From CAIVVT01 sp963757265 (GTDB lineage Bacteria; Acidobacteriota; Terriglobia; Bryobacterales; Bryobacteraceae), in the NCBI GenBank assembly GCA_963757265.1, contig CAVWRA010000006.1, positions 868,001-932,000 on the forward strand: a DNA stretch of 64,000 bases, in the 5' to 3' direction. This document shows positions 26,967 to 40,107 of the stretch, one piece after another; position 1 is the first letter of the stretch; each line of letters begins with the position of its first letter. Made by a program: the position numbers and the translations under genes. The notes below the pieces were generated by a model. The model was not told where the DNA came from, did not search any database, and saw only the letters and a list, made by a program, of their open reading frames with translations.

Positions 26967-29366
26967 TCATTCAGGTGGTTCCTGCAATTCCATCGAACCA
27001 ACATCACCGAGCAGAGAGTCCACAATCCGCAATGCCGCTTCCTTGCCCCGCGTGCCGGTCTCGCCCTCGGGTCCGACGCAGCTCGGGCAGCCGCTTTCAC
27101 ACGCGCAGGCCCCAATGAGATCTCGCGCCGCCGCCAGAAGCTGCGCCTGCATCTGGTACAGCGGCTGGCTCTGCCCGGTGCCGCCGGGGCAGTTGTCGTA
27201 CAGATGCAAATCCGGCTCGAAGCCCGGCGTCTGTGTGCCGCTCTTATCGGTCAACGCCACGCCGAGGTCGCGCGGATCGGACATCAGCAGCAGTGCTCCG
27301 GCGGTGCGCATCGCGTTGCCCAGTGCCGTCAGGCCGTTCAGGCGTTCCGACGGCGACAGCCCCTCGAGCTGTTCCAGAAACGGCAGCGGGAAATGCAGCC
27401 AGAATGACGTCGTGTGCATCTCCTGCTCGGGCAGCGACAGCGTCCCCGCGCCGACGTTCTCCATGGTGTAGAACTTGACCTTCTTGAAGCCCACAATCTG
27501 CCGGTTGACGCGGACCTCCCCGTGCGCGGCCATGGCCCGCGGCCGCCCCGCCTCGATAGCCGGTACGGCTTGCGACTCGAATTCTTCGAGGATCTTCACC
27601 TGCGTATAGTCGATGGCGTCGGTGAAGTAGTCGCACTCCACCCGCCGCACGTACGCCTTGCGCCCTTCATAGTCCATCCGCTCCACCTGGAACTGCTGCG
27701 CCTCGTGCAGGTAGATGGCCTTGGGATGCAGCTCCACCAGCGCCGCCGGAAAGGCCACGATGGCGATGATGCGCTCGTCGCCCGTGATGTCCACGACCAC
27801 GAAATTGTCGCTGGTCACCGAGCGCAGGCTGATGGCGTCGGCCGGATAGCTGTCGGCGGTCCAGTGCCAGGCCCCGCCGCTGGGATGCACCAGCCCCAAC
27901 TCCTGCAGGAACTCGCACAGCGGTTTCACGGCGTGCGGCCCGAACTTCTCGTCGTCCCGCAGCGGCAATTCAAACGCCGCGCACTTCAGATGGTTCAGCA
28001 GGATTTCGACGTTGTCGGGATTGATGTGCGCGTGCTCGGGCGAGCTTTCAAAGAAGTAATCCGGGTGTTCGACGATGAACTGGTCCAGCGGCGCGCTGGA
28101 GGCCACCAGCAGCGCCAGCGACGTGCCCATGCGCCTTCCGGCCCGCCCCGCGCGCTGCCACGAGGATGCGATCGTCCCCGGGTAGCCGGCCATCACCACG
28201 ACGTCCAGCCCGCCGATGTCCACGCCCAGCTCCAGCGCGTTGGTCGCCACCACGCAGCGGATGGCGCCCTCGCGCAGTCCGCGCTCGATCTCGCGCCGCT
28301 CCCTGGGCAGATACCCGCCGCGATAGCCGCGCACCGCGTCGGGCGGCGCCGGCGGCCGCGCGCAGGCGTCCTTCAGGTACGTCACCAGGACTTCCGTCGC
28401 CAGCCGGCTGTTGGTGAACACCAGCGTCTGCTGGCCGCGCGCGACCAGCTCGGAGGCAATGCGCCGGGTCTCGTTCAGGTAGCCTCGCCGAATGCCCAGT
28501 TGCCGGTTCACCACGGGCGGATTGTAGAACACGAAGTACTTCTCGCCTGAGGGCGCGCCGTTGCGGTCGACGAGCTCGAATTCCTCGCCCGCCAGGCTCT
28601 CGGCCAGCGCCTTGGGATTGGCGATGGTCGCCGAGCAGCAGATGAACTGCGGTTTAGAGCCGTGAAACGCGCACAGCCGCTTCAGGCGCCGCAGCACGTT
28701 CGCAAAGTGGCTGCCATAAACGCCGCGATAGGTGTGCAGTTCGTCGATCACCACGTAGCGCAGGTTCTCGAACAGCTTGGCCCATTTCGTGTGGTGCGGC
28801 AGAATCCCGGCGTGCAGCATGTCCGGGTTGGTCAGCACCACTCCGGCGCGTTCGCGAATCTGCTTGCGCGCGTCCTGCGGCGTGTCGCCGTCGTAGGTGA
28901 AGGCCCGGATCGGCGCGCCCATCGCCTCCACGGTGGAGTGGAACTCGTGCAGTTGATCCTCGGCCAGCGCCTTGGTCGGGAACACGTACAGCGCCCGCGC
29001 CTCGGGCTCGGCCATCAGCCGGCACAGCACCGGCAGGTTGTAGCACAGCGTCTTGCCGCTGGCCGTGGGCGTGACCACGACGACGTTCTTCCCTGCGGCG
29101 AGCGCTTCGAACGCCTCCGCCTGGTGCACGTACAGCCGCTCGATGCCGCGCCGCGCCAGCACCTCGCCCAGCGCCGCCGGCACCTGCGCCGGGACCTCCG
29201 CGTATTCGCCTTCGCGCGCCGGCTGGATGCGGATGGCGCGGATCGGCGAGGCCGGCTCCTGCATCCAGGCCTTCAGCTTCTCAATGGCCGCCTGCAGCCC
29301 GGCGCGGCGCGCCAGGCCCAGCGAATCGTCCGCTTCCGGGTTGGGAAAACCGAGTGTGAGGCTCAC
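26967..29366 (-). CDS. MrfA/YprA-type DEAD-box DNA helicase with DUF1998 domain
   Basis: The 799-residue protein has a superfamily-2 helicase core: the Q-motif region, Walker A TPTASGKT (99-106), DELH box, SAT motif (CCSATIAN), then the second RecA domain with TNALELGVDIGGLD and QRAGRAGR. The C-terminal DUF1998 region ends in a four-cysteine metal site CACESGCPSC. MrfA in Bacillus unwinds DNA in mitomycin-damage repair. It stands beside uvrA in opposite orientation, so the area has two DNA-repair genes. Confidence 0.9.
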   Translation of the reverse strand: MSLTLGFPNPEADDSLGLARRAGLQAAIEKLKAWMQEPASPIRAIRIQPAREGEYAEVPAQVPAALGEVLARRGIERLYVHQAEAFEALAAGKNVVVVTPTASGKTLCYNLPVLCRLMAEPEARALYVFPTKALAEDQLHEFHSTVEAMGAPIRAFTYDGDTPQDARKQIRERAGVVLTNPDMLHAGILPHHTKWAKLFENLRYVVIDELHTYRGVYGSHFANVLRRLKRLCAFHGSKPQFICCSATIANPKALAESLAGEEFELVDRNGAPSGEKYFVFYNPPVVNRQLGIRRGYLNETRRIASELVARGQQTLVFTNSRLATEVLVTYLKDACARPPAPPDAVRGYRGGYLPRERREIERGLREGAIRCVVATNALELGVDIGGLDVVVMAGYPGTIASSWQRAGRAGRRMGTSLALLVASSAPLDQFIVEHPDYFFESSPEHAHINPDNVEILLNHLKCAAFELPLRDDEKFGPHAVKPLCEFLQELGLVHPSGGAWHWTADSYPADAISLRSVTSDNFVVVDITGDERIIAIVAFPAALVELHPKAIYLHEAQQFQVERMDYEGRKAYVRRVECDYFTDAIDYTQVKILEEFESQAVPAIEAGRPRAMAAHGEVRVNRQIVGFKKVKFYTMENVGAGTLSLPEQEMHTTSFWLHFPLPFLEQLEGLSPSERLNGLTALGNAMRTAGALLLMSDPRDLGVALTDKSGTQTPGFEPDLHLYDNCPGGTGQSQPLYQMQAQLLAAARDLIGACACESGCPSCVGPEGETGTRGKEAALRIVDSLLGDVGSMELQEPPE

Positions 29367-29431
29367 TTGTTCGCCCTTTCTTTGCCAGAGACCAGCGTAG
29401 CGGTCTCCGCGCCGGGGCGCAAGTGAAAGGT

Positions 29432-29770
29432 TCAGGCAGCGTGAGCGGCGGAAGTCTGGGGATGGCTCACGAATTCATAGCGCTCGATGCTCGCCGTCAG
29501 CGTGCCCTGCTCGCTGTCGCGGCGCACGACATGCCCCAGGCAGTGCAGGCGCACCACCGTGCCGGGGGTCTGAATTGTGGGCAGCGTCACGAAATACTCG
29601 ACCTCCTGCCCGACCTCGAGCGGGAAGGATGGACAACTCATCAACACGCTGTTGGCGCTGACGTTGCGTGTCTTCAAGTGGTCTGACACGCGCCTCGATC
29701 CGGCCTGTGTCAGTTCCACCGGCAGCGCGATGTTGAACCATTGGGACTCTCTCGGATCCTTGGCGTGCAT
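29432..29770 (-). CDS. PilZ-like domain protein
   Basis: The 112-residue protein has a basic stretch GSRRVSDHLKTRN followed by N-x-S-x-x-S (NVSANSVLM), resembling the RxxxR and (D/N)xSxxG elements of PilZ domains. The final Gly is replaced by Ser. PilZ proteins bind c-di-GMP, but many short PilZ-like proteins of this group do not. It lies alone between the helicase and uvrA. Function is uncertain. Confidence 0.6.
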   Translation of the reverse strand: MHAKDPRESQWFNIALPVELTQAGSRRVSDHLKTRNVSANSVLMSCPSFPLEVGQEVEYFVTLPTIQTPGTVVRLHCLGHVVRRDSEQGTLTASIERYEFVSHPQTSAAHAA

Positions 29771-30020
29771 GGTGCTCCCTCACTTGAATAGGTACGCCGC
29801 AGAGCCAAACCGTACACCGCAAAATGGAGTTTGAGGGCAGATTATTCTTTTGACGGCTGGTTCCAGGACCAGCCGTGCGAACGTACCACCCCCGACGGAT
29901 CTCTCAACGCCGCTCAGGCGTCCCCTGACCCCGAACACCACTTCCGCGAGGTGCTCCCGCCAGCCGGCACCGGGAAGGTCGAATGGTACAATTCGGGGAG
30001 TTCCTCCCCAGGCTGCCAAC

Positions 30021-32791
<2,771 letters not shown>

Positions 32792-32795
<4 letters not shown>

Positions 32796-33751
32796 GCCGC
32801 TACCACCAGCGTCCGCTCGATTTCTCGGCCCTTTCGACGATGCCCCTGGAAACGCGCGGCGGCAAGGTCCGCCTCGAGCACATGGCCCTCCCGCCGGAGA
32901 AATCCCTGACCCTGGCCCACTGGCTCGACCGTCTCCCCAAGCTCCTGGCCGCCGATTCGCTGCGCGCCGTCGTCGCCGCTCTGCGCCACGCCCGCGCCCG
33001 CGCCCGCGGCATCCTGTGGGGCCTCGGCGGCCACGTCATCAAGTGCGGCCTCGCGCCGGTCCTCATCGACCTGCTGGACCGCGGCTACGCCACCGCCTTT
33101 GCCCTCAACGGCGCCGCCTCCATCCACGACTTTGAAATCGCTCTCGCCGGCCAGACCAGTGAAGACGTCGAGGCCGTCCTGCCCGACGGCCGCTTCGGTT
33201 CCGCGGAGGAAACGGGCCGCGAGATGAACTCAGCCATCCAGGACGCCTGCGATCAGGGCATCGGCATGGGCGAGGCCCTCGGCGCGCGGCTCGACCGCAT
33301 CGCCCGCCCCGAGTTCGCCCCTGCCTCGCTCCTGCTCCAGGCCTGGCGGCGCAAGATCCCCGTGACGGTCCACGTCGCCATCGGCGCCGACACGCCGCAC
33401 ACTCATCCCGCCGCCTCCGGCGCCGCCATCGGCGCGGCCACGCATCACGACTTCCGTCTTTTCTGCTCCCTGTTGCGCGAGCTCGACGATGGCGGCGTCT
33501 ACCTGAATGTCGGTTCGGCCGTCGTGCTGCCCGAGGTCTTCCTCAAGGCCGTCAGCACCGTGCGCAATCTCGGCTGCCCGCTCGGCGATTTCACCACGGT
33601 CAACCTTGACTTCCGCGATCACTATCGCCCGCGCGTCAATGTCGTCGAACGTCCCCACGCCCAGCGCGGCGGCCGCGGCTACTCCATCCTCGGCCATCAT
33701 GAGATTCTGATCCCGCTTCTGGCCGGCATTCTGGCGGACCTCGACGCATGA
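32792..33751 (+). CDS. Conserved protein of unknown function, possibly deoxyhypusine-synthase-like
   Basis: The 319-residue soluble protein has conserved-looking segments: GLGGHVIKCGLAPVLID, ALNGAASIHDFE, TSEDV, HVAIGADTPHTHP and YLNVGSAVVLPEVF, and a histidine-containing end ILGHHEILIP. The middle (NGAASIHDFE...GQTSEDV) recalls the NAD-binding core of deoxyhypusine synthase-like proteins, but eIF5A, their usual partner, is not a bacterial protein. I cannot assign a reaction. It overlaps uvrA by ATGA and the CPBP gene downstream, so it is coupled to both. Confidence 0.6.
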
Positions 33752-34480
33752 ACCCCGTGGAAACCAGCCCCGGCCCTCCGCCCGCCGCCGAGACCTTCTG
33801 GGGCTGGATCGACGCCGTCTGGTTTCTGGCCGCCGTGCCCCTCTGCGCCGTCGCCTCCGTGCTGGCCATGCGTTCCATCGACGGTTTCTTCGGCCTCGCG
33901 ATGAACCTCGCCGGCCGCCTACTGACCGCCCAGGCGATCCTCTACCTCATGCTCTTCGGCGCGCTGTGGTTCATCCTCCAGCTGCGCCACAACCTCAGCC
34001 TCTGGCCCGCGCTGCATTTCACCCTCGCGTGGCCCCAGGCCGCCGGGCTGATCCCGGCCGGATGCGCGCTCGCCTTCTGCATTGCCATCCTCGGCTCTGT
34101 CCTGCACGCCCGCGACGTCGACAGTCCGCTGCTACAGTTGCTCAAGAATCCGCGCTCGATCGTGCTGGTCGGAGTGTTCGCCTCGACCCTCGGTCCCGCC
34201 GCCGAAGAAGCCCTTTTCCGCGGCTTTCTGCAGCCTCTCATCCAGAAGACCGCCGGCCTCGCCGCCGCCATCTTCTCCACCAGCCTCCTTTTCGCCGCGC
34301 TGCACGGCCCGGAATACGCCTGGAGCTGGCGCCATCTGCTGCTGTTGCTGCTGGCCTCGTGCGCCTTCGGCCTGACGCGCGCCCGCCTGAACTCCACCGG
34401 CGCAGCCGCGCTCGTGCACGCCGCTTACAATCTGACTTTCTTCATCGGCTTCTTGCTTCAGGGAAGGACATTGCCTGCGC

Positions 34481-34488
<8 letters not shown>
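33748..34488 (+). CDS. CPBP-family intramembrane metalloprotease
   Basis: The 246-residue protein has about seven hydrophobic helices and the family motifs: E153-E154-x3-R158 (AAEEALFRGF), FxxxH at H186 (LFAALHG) and HxxxN at H224/N228 (VHAAYNL). CPBP (Abi) proteins cleave peptides in the membrane, as in CAAX processing or bacteriocin self-immunity. The substrate is unknown. It overlaps both neighbours by a few bases. Confidence 0.88.
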
Positions 34489-35520
<1,032 letters not shown>

Positions 35521-35524
<4 letters not shown>

Positions 35525-36105
35525 AGAACACCATTCTGACCCTTTTCCTGCTCGCCTGCGCGTCGGCCTCCCTTTCGGCCGGACCCTTGTCCGATCGGCG
35601 CATCCCGAGCTTTACCCTCCCGGATGTGAACGCGACTTACCACGACATCCTCGATTATCGCGGCAAGGTCGTCGTCGTCGAAGTGATGCAAACCACCTGC
35701 GCGCATTGCCAGTCCATGGTGCCGATCCTCGCAAAGGTCCAGGCAAAATACGGCAGCCGCCTCGCCATTCTGTCCATCGTCGTGCCCCCCGACAACATGG
35801 ATAAGGTCAAGGAATTCGCCACCCGCTTCCGCATCACCTATCCGATTCTGTTTGATTGCGGACAGGCCGCCGCGGCTCTGCTGAAGGTCACGCCGGAGAA
35901 CCCCAAGGCCGACTTCCCGCACCTCTTCCTGGTGGATTCGAAGGGCATGATCCGCGAGGATTTCGATTGGGTACTGGATGAGGCCGCGCTGACCGGCAAC
36001 GGGCTTTTCGAAAGCATCGACAAGATCCTGGCCGCTCCCCCGGCCCACGCCAAGGCCGCCGCCAAGACGCCCGCAAAAGCTCCGGCCACCGGCGCCGGAA
36101 AATAG
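35521..36105 (+). CDS. Secreted thioredoxin-like (TlpA/redoxin) protein
   Basis: The 194-residue protein begins with a signal peptide (residues 1-20). A thioredoxin fold follows with the redox motif C60-A-H-C63 and a typical IPSFTLPDV start of the TlpA/AhpC class. The C-terminus is an Ala/Lys/Pro-rich tail. It probably reduces or exchanges disulfides in the periplasm. It is the last gene of the uvrA operon. Confidence 0.85.
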
Positions 36106-36126
36106 CGCCTCCCGGGGGCGGCGATC

Positions 36127-36163
36127 AGCCCGGATGTTGCACCACGATCGCACCGAGGCGCGA
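36127..36163 (+). repeat. Solo copy of the MITE-like end found at 45864
   Basis: These 37 bases match 45864-45900 at 35 positions. No matching inverted end lies downstream before the next gene, so this is a solo or degraded copy. Confidence 0.7.
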
Positions 36164-36208
36164 CCGCAAGGGAGCGGATGCATTGCGTCTCGTGACACGG
36201 ACGTGGCG

Positions 36209-36244
36209 CAGACACTCGTGTCTGCCGCGTCGACACTCGTGTCG
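36209..36244. repeat. Two tandem hairpin palindromes
   Basis: CAGACAC-TC-GTGTCTG (36209-36224) and CGACAC-TC-GTGTCG (36231-36244) form two adjacent stem-loops with the same core. They are REP-like and intergenic, and they could also influence transcription termination. Confidence 0.6.
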
Positions 36245-36498
36245 AACGCGCAGCCCGAACGGAGCCGCTCGCCGCCGCGCCTATAGGCGTGGTGTAGGTC
36301 GCGATCCCTCGCCATGGCCCAGCCCCGGTGCGGCGTCGCTACACCCCGCATCTGGACACAGCGTATTTCCGTCCACTCCACCTGCTACTTTCCACCTTCC
36401 CGCGCCGCCCGTCCGGTATAGAATGATGCTATCCAACGATGCTCTCTATAGACAGTGCGCCACCCCGCATTCGTGCGGAGCAGGAGCCTCGTAGTCCC

Positions 36499-37428
36499 AT
36501 GGCCTCCCAGCCGTCCCGCCCGCTGGTGACACCCAAGGACATCGTCTGGCTGACCCTTCTTTTCCCCGCCACCTGGCTGACCCGCCTCCTTCCACTGAGC
36601 TGGTTATATGCCCTGGGCGACGCCCTGGCCGCCTCTCGTGCGGCTCTTCTTCGTAGTTCCCGGAAAAGGCTCCTGCGAGCTCTCTCGGCGGGCCTCGACG
36701 CCGATCCTGCCAGCCCTGAACTGCGCGCCATCGCCGCTCAGTTCATTCGCAATCGCGTTCTGGCTCGCCTCGACGACCTCCTGATTGTGCACCGCTTCCC
36801 GGACCTGCATTGGCCCAACGTCGAGGTCGTGCACCTCGACTACCTCAGCCAGGCGCTTTCCGCTGGCAAGGGCGCGCTGCTGCTCAGCGGTCACTTTTAC
36901 GCCAGCCGCGTGGCTAAGCGTTACCTCGCCGCTACCGGTTTCCCCTCCCTGTCCGTGCGCAATCATGCCACTCCATATCGGGCGGTCGGGCAATTCGGGA
37001 ATCGTTTCCTCAGGCAACGCTTCACTGCTTTTCTTGGCGCCGTGCTGGGCGACGAAGTCTCCAGCCGCGACCCCGACTGCAGCCTCAAGATGTTGGCCCG
37101 CCTCCGTGCCGGCGGTCTGATCGACTACTACGTGGAGGCCCGCATCTCGCGCGAACAGGTCACACGCAGGGTTCTCGGCCGGGATAGAACCTATGCCGCC
37201 GGATTCCTTCACGTGGCCAGGCTGGCCGGCTGCCCGCTCGTTCCGATGCGCTGCGCCGGCAACTCCCGCCGGCTTAGAATCGAGTTCGGCGAGCCGTTTG
37301 AGCTGCAGCATGCGCCCGACCGGCGGACTTTCGTCGAAACCAATATGGCCGTGATTTTGCGCAACCTGGAGGAGCAGATCAAGAGCAACCCCGCCGAATG
37401 GTATCTTTGGGCTTCTTGGATGCCTTGA
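36499..37428 (+). CDS. LpxL/HtrB-like lipid acyltransferase (LPLAT) with altered catalytic motif
   Basis: The roughly 309-residue protein has an N-terminal membrane helix and the lysophospholipid/lipid A acyltransferase fold: LLLSGHFYASR, IDYYVEARISRE, and a C-terminal YLWASW like the W-x-W end of LpxL. The usual H-x4-D/E pair is changed to H-x4-R. ATG 36499 is preferred because AGGAG precedes it; ATG 36439 is in frame but leaves almost no leader after the TATAGAAT box. It heads a set with an acyl carrier protein and an AMP-forming ligase, suggesting it acylates a lipid from ACP. Confidence 0.65.
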   Translation: MASQPSRPLVTPKDIVWLTLLFPATWLTRLLPLSWLYALGDALAASRAALLRSSRKRLLRALSAGLDADPASPELRAIAAQFIRNRVLARLDDLLIVHRFPDLHWPNVEVVHLDYLSQALSAGKGALLLSGHFYASRVAKRYLAATGFPSLSVRNHATPYRAVGQFGNRFLRQRFTAFLGAVLGDEVSSRDPDCSLKMLARLRAGGLIDYYVEARISREQVTRRVLGRDRTYAAGFLHVARLAGCPLVPMRCAGNSRRLRIEFGEPFELQHAPDRRTFVETNMAVILRNLEEQIKSNPAEWYLWASWMP

Positions 37429-37441
37429 TCCTTTGGAAACC

Positions 37442-37708
37442 ATGTCCCCACACGACCTCGTCTTACATCGCCTGCAGCATCTGGCCAGCACTTCCCTCAA
37501 CATGCATCTGGCTCCCGGGGAACTCGCCGCTCTGACCCGCTTGGACGAGGTCACGGGCCTCGATTCCCTGGCCATCCTCGAGTTTGTCTCCGCGGTCGAG
37601 AAAGAGTTCGGCTGCACCCTTGAAGCGGGTGAGCTGCGCGTCAACTTCCTCGCCGACCTGCCGGCCCTGGCCAAGTACATCGCGGCGCGTCCCGGTGCGG
37701 CATGCTGA
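37442..37708 (+). CDS. Acyl carrier protein-like
   Basis: The 88-residue protein has the carrier signature GLDSLAILEF, with Ser42 as the expected phosphopantetheine site. Start ATG 37442 is preceded by TTTGGAAACC. It lies 13 bases after the acyltransferase and overlaps the ligase gene by 7 bases. It probably carries an acyl group delivered by the ligase and used by the acyltransferase. Confidence 0.8.
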   Translation: MSPHDLVLHRLQHLASTSLNMHLAPGELAALTRLDEVTGLDSLAILEFVSAVEKEFGCTLEAGELRVNFLADLPALAKYIAARPGAAC

Positions 37709-39171
37709 GGGAACTGTTCGACTCCCTCGCCAGCCGCCAACCGCGGGTCCTGGCGCTGATCGATGGCCCGACCCGGCTCTGCTATGCCGACCTCATGGCT
37801 CGCAGTGGCCGCTTTGCCCGCTACCTGGTGGAAGAGGTCGGAGTACGCCGCGGCGACTACATCGCTGCCTGCCTGCCCAACTCCTGGGAATTCGCCGTCG
37901 GCTTTTTCGCCGTCGCAGGCATCGGCGCGGCGTGGGTCCCGATCCCTCCGCAGTGGCGCGGCCGCGAGGTTGCCTGGCTCGCCGGCCGGATTCCATTGCG
38001 CGCCCTGATCACCACCGCTGCGCTCGAACAGGCCTGGCGCGAGGCCGCCGTCTCCCCGCCCCCCATTGTCCGCGTCGATGATCCGGCCATCCGCGAGCGG
38101 CTGCTCTCCTCCGGCGCGCCTCTGCCCGCATCCCCCTCCGCCTCGGACGAAGTGTCGGTTTGCATCACCACTTCCGGGTGAACCGGCCGGCCTCGTCTGG
38201 TCCCCAGAACTCAGGCCAACCTGCTGTCTTCCGCGCTCGGCGCGGCCGCCGCACTGGGTGTCAGGCCCGGGACGCGCATGCTGAGTGTCGTGCCGTTCCA
38301 TAGCTCGGCCGGCAACGACGTCTGCATGCTCCTACCGCTGCTGTCTGGCTTGACCTCGGTTGTCTTGTCGGCGTTCACGCCCGCCGCGGCGGAATCCCTC
38401 GTCGTTCAGGAACGAATCCAGTTCATGATGGGCTCGCCCTTCGTTTACTCGATGCTGCTCGAGAGCAACGCCAGCCGAGCCTCTTTTGAGTCCGTGGAAA
38501 TCGCCCTGACCGGCGGCGCGCCCATGGCGCCGGACACTGCCCGCCGCGCGGAGCAGCGCCTGGGCCTGTCCCTGCGTCAGATTTACGGCTTGACGGAAAC
38601 CGGCATCGCGTCGCTGCAGCCTGCCGACACCCCCTTCCAGCCGGGCTTCGTCGGGCCTCCCATCCCTCCGATGCAAGTCCATATCATGGACGAACGCGGT
38701 CAGCGCCTGGATCCCGGTTGTACCGGTGAGGTCCTCCTGGGAGGTCCCGGTATCGCGCACGGGTACCTCGACGAGCCCGCGCTCAATCGCGAACTGTTCC
38801 GCGACGGTTTCTTCCGGACCGGCGACCTGGGCCAGCTGGACGCTTCCGGTGCCTTGACCCTGTGCGGGCGCTTCAAAACTCTCATCAACCTCGGCGGCAA
38901 CAAAGTGGACCCGGCCGAAATTGAACACGTCCTGCTGGAAATGCCTGCCGTGCGCGACAGCGTCGTCCGCGGCGTCCACGACCCTCAGCAAGGCGAGATC
39001 GTCTGCGCCTCCATCGCCGTCCGGCCCGGCTTCGAGCTTTCCCGCCAGGCCGTCGTGGCGCACTGCCGCCAGCGCATGGCGGAGTTCAAGATTCCTCGCC
39101 GGATTGAGTTCGTCGACGCCCTCCCAGTCGATGCCACGGGGAAGAAGCCTCAGCGCTGGCGGGATTCCTGA
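37702..39171 (+). pseudogene. AMP-dependent acyl/aryl ligase interrupted by TGA in the P-loop
   Basis: One frame covers an ANL-family adenylating enzyme from 37702 to 39171, but codon 38179-38181 is TGA. The break falls inside the phosphate loop: CITTSG, stop, TGRPR, where Ser or Thr belongs. Downstream, the same frame keeps IYGLTETGIASLQP, FRTGDLG, KVDPAEIE and the catalytic-lysine end DATGKKPQ. Apart from this codon the gene looks intact, so the change is recent, a sequencing error, or recoded. Such ligases load acids onto ACP or CoA, here probably the preceding ACP. As written, only 159 N-terminal residues or 297 C-terminal residues could be made. Confidence 0.8.
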
Positions 39172-39181
39172 GAGTTCGAAC

Positions 39182-40087
39182 CTAGCGCGCCGGCAACACG
39201 CCCAGCCCGCGCATCCACGCCTCCACCAGCACCGGCCAGTGCGTCACCGGCAGTTCGGTGGCCCTCAATCCGTAGCCGTGCCCGCCCTTGGCGTACAGGT
39301 GCATCTCGGCCGGCACCTTGACCGCCTTCAGCGCCTGGAAGTACAGCAGGCTGTTTTCCACTCGCACCGGGTCGTCCTCGGCCTGCAGCAGGAACGTGGG
39401 CGGCGTGTTGGCCGAGGGGGTCAGCACGGCCTCCAACTTGTCGCCGTTGTTGTGCTCGGCCAGTCCGCCCGGATACAGCAGCACGGCGAAATCGGGTCGG
39501 CAATCGGCCTTGTCGGCCGCATCCACTTCCGGGTACGTGCGCGTCGCGTAGTTGGTGCTCAACGCCGCGGCCAAATGTGCGCCCGCCGAGAAGCCCAGCA
39601 CGCCCACGCGTTTCGGGTCGATGCCCCACTCCGCCGCGTGCGTCCGCACCAGTCCCAGCGCGCGCTGCGCGTCCTGGAGCGGTGCGGCGTACGGCGCCTG
39701 GCCCTTGCGCACCGGCACGCGGTACTTCACCAGCACGCCCGTCACGCCGATCGATTTCAACCACGCGCAGACCTCGGTCCCTTCCAGGTCCATCGCCAGA
39801 ATGTGGTAGCCGCCGCCCGGAAATACCAGCACCACCGCGCCCGTGCTCTTGACTTTCGCCGGCTGGTAAACCGTCAGCGTCGGTACGCTCACGTTGCCCA
39901 CCCGGATCACCCGCCGGCCGGCCACCAGCCCGTCTTTCGGCGTGGTCGTGTCGGCTTCCGGCCCGATATCGCCCTTCTCGCCGGGAGCCCCCTGGGGCCA
40001 CAACGGCATCGGCTTCGGCCCGCTGGTACTCTGCCCAGCGGCCAGCACCGCCGTCAGCACGAATAGACACGAAAGAGAATTCATCAT
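39182..40087 (-). CDS. Secreted alpha/beta-hydrolase esterase
   Basis: The 301-residue protein starts with a signal peptide (about residues 1-19). The catalytic set is visible: PGGGYH oxyanion loop (90-95), nucleophile Ser168 in GFSAGAH, Asp239 in AEDDP and His270 in GGHGYG. This is a BD-FAE/acetyl-xylan-esterase-like layout, consistent with removing acetyl or other esters from sugars. Start ATG 40087 has GGAGG upstream. It stands 20 bases after the stop of the aldo/keto reductase gene on the same strand. Confidence 0.85.
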   Translation of the reverse strand: MMNSLSCLFVLTAVLAAGQSTSGPKPMPLWPQGAPGEKGDIGPEADTTTPKDGLVAGRRVIRVGNVSVPTLTVYQPAKVKSTGAVVLVFPGGGYHILAMDLEGTEVCAWLKSIGVTGVLVKYRVPVRKGQAPYAAPLQDAQRALGLVRTHAAEWGIDPKRVGVLGFSAGAHLAAALSTNYATRTYPEVDAADKADCRPDFAVLLYPGGLAEHNNGDKLEAVLTPSANTPPTFLLQAEDDPVRVENSLLYFQALKAVKVPAEMHLYAKGGHGYGLRATELPVTHWPVLVEAWMRGLGVLPAR

Positions 40088-40107
40088 TGCGAAAAAACCT
40101 CCACCAC

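Larger units (their letters stand above)
36106..36498. other. Intergenic region packed with palindromic repeats
   Basis: No gene is seen. It holds a 37-base copy of a TIR-type sequence at 36127-36163, two hairpins around ACACTCGTGT at 36209-36244, and an imperfect palindrome near 36290-36355. A TATAGAAT box at 36418-36425 may be the -10 of the acyltransferase promoter. Confidence 0.55.

Noticed and set aside
36209..36244. Start of a CRISPR array
   Set aside because: Only two hairpin units with a 6-base gap; no regular spacers and no cas genes.
38179..38220. TGA as selenocysteine codon in the ligase
   Set aside because: No convincing bacterial SECIS hairpin follows, and the family uses Ser/Thr, not Cys, at this position.
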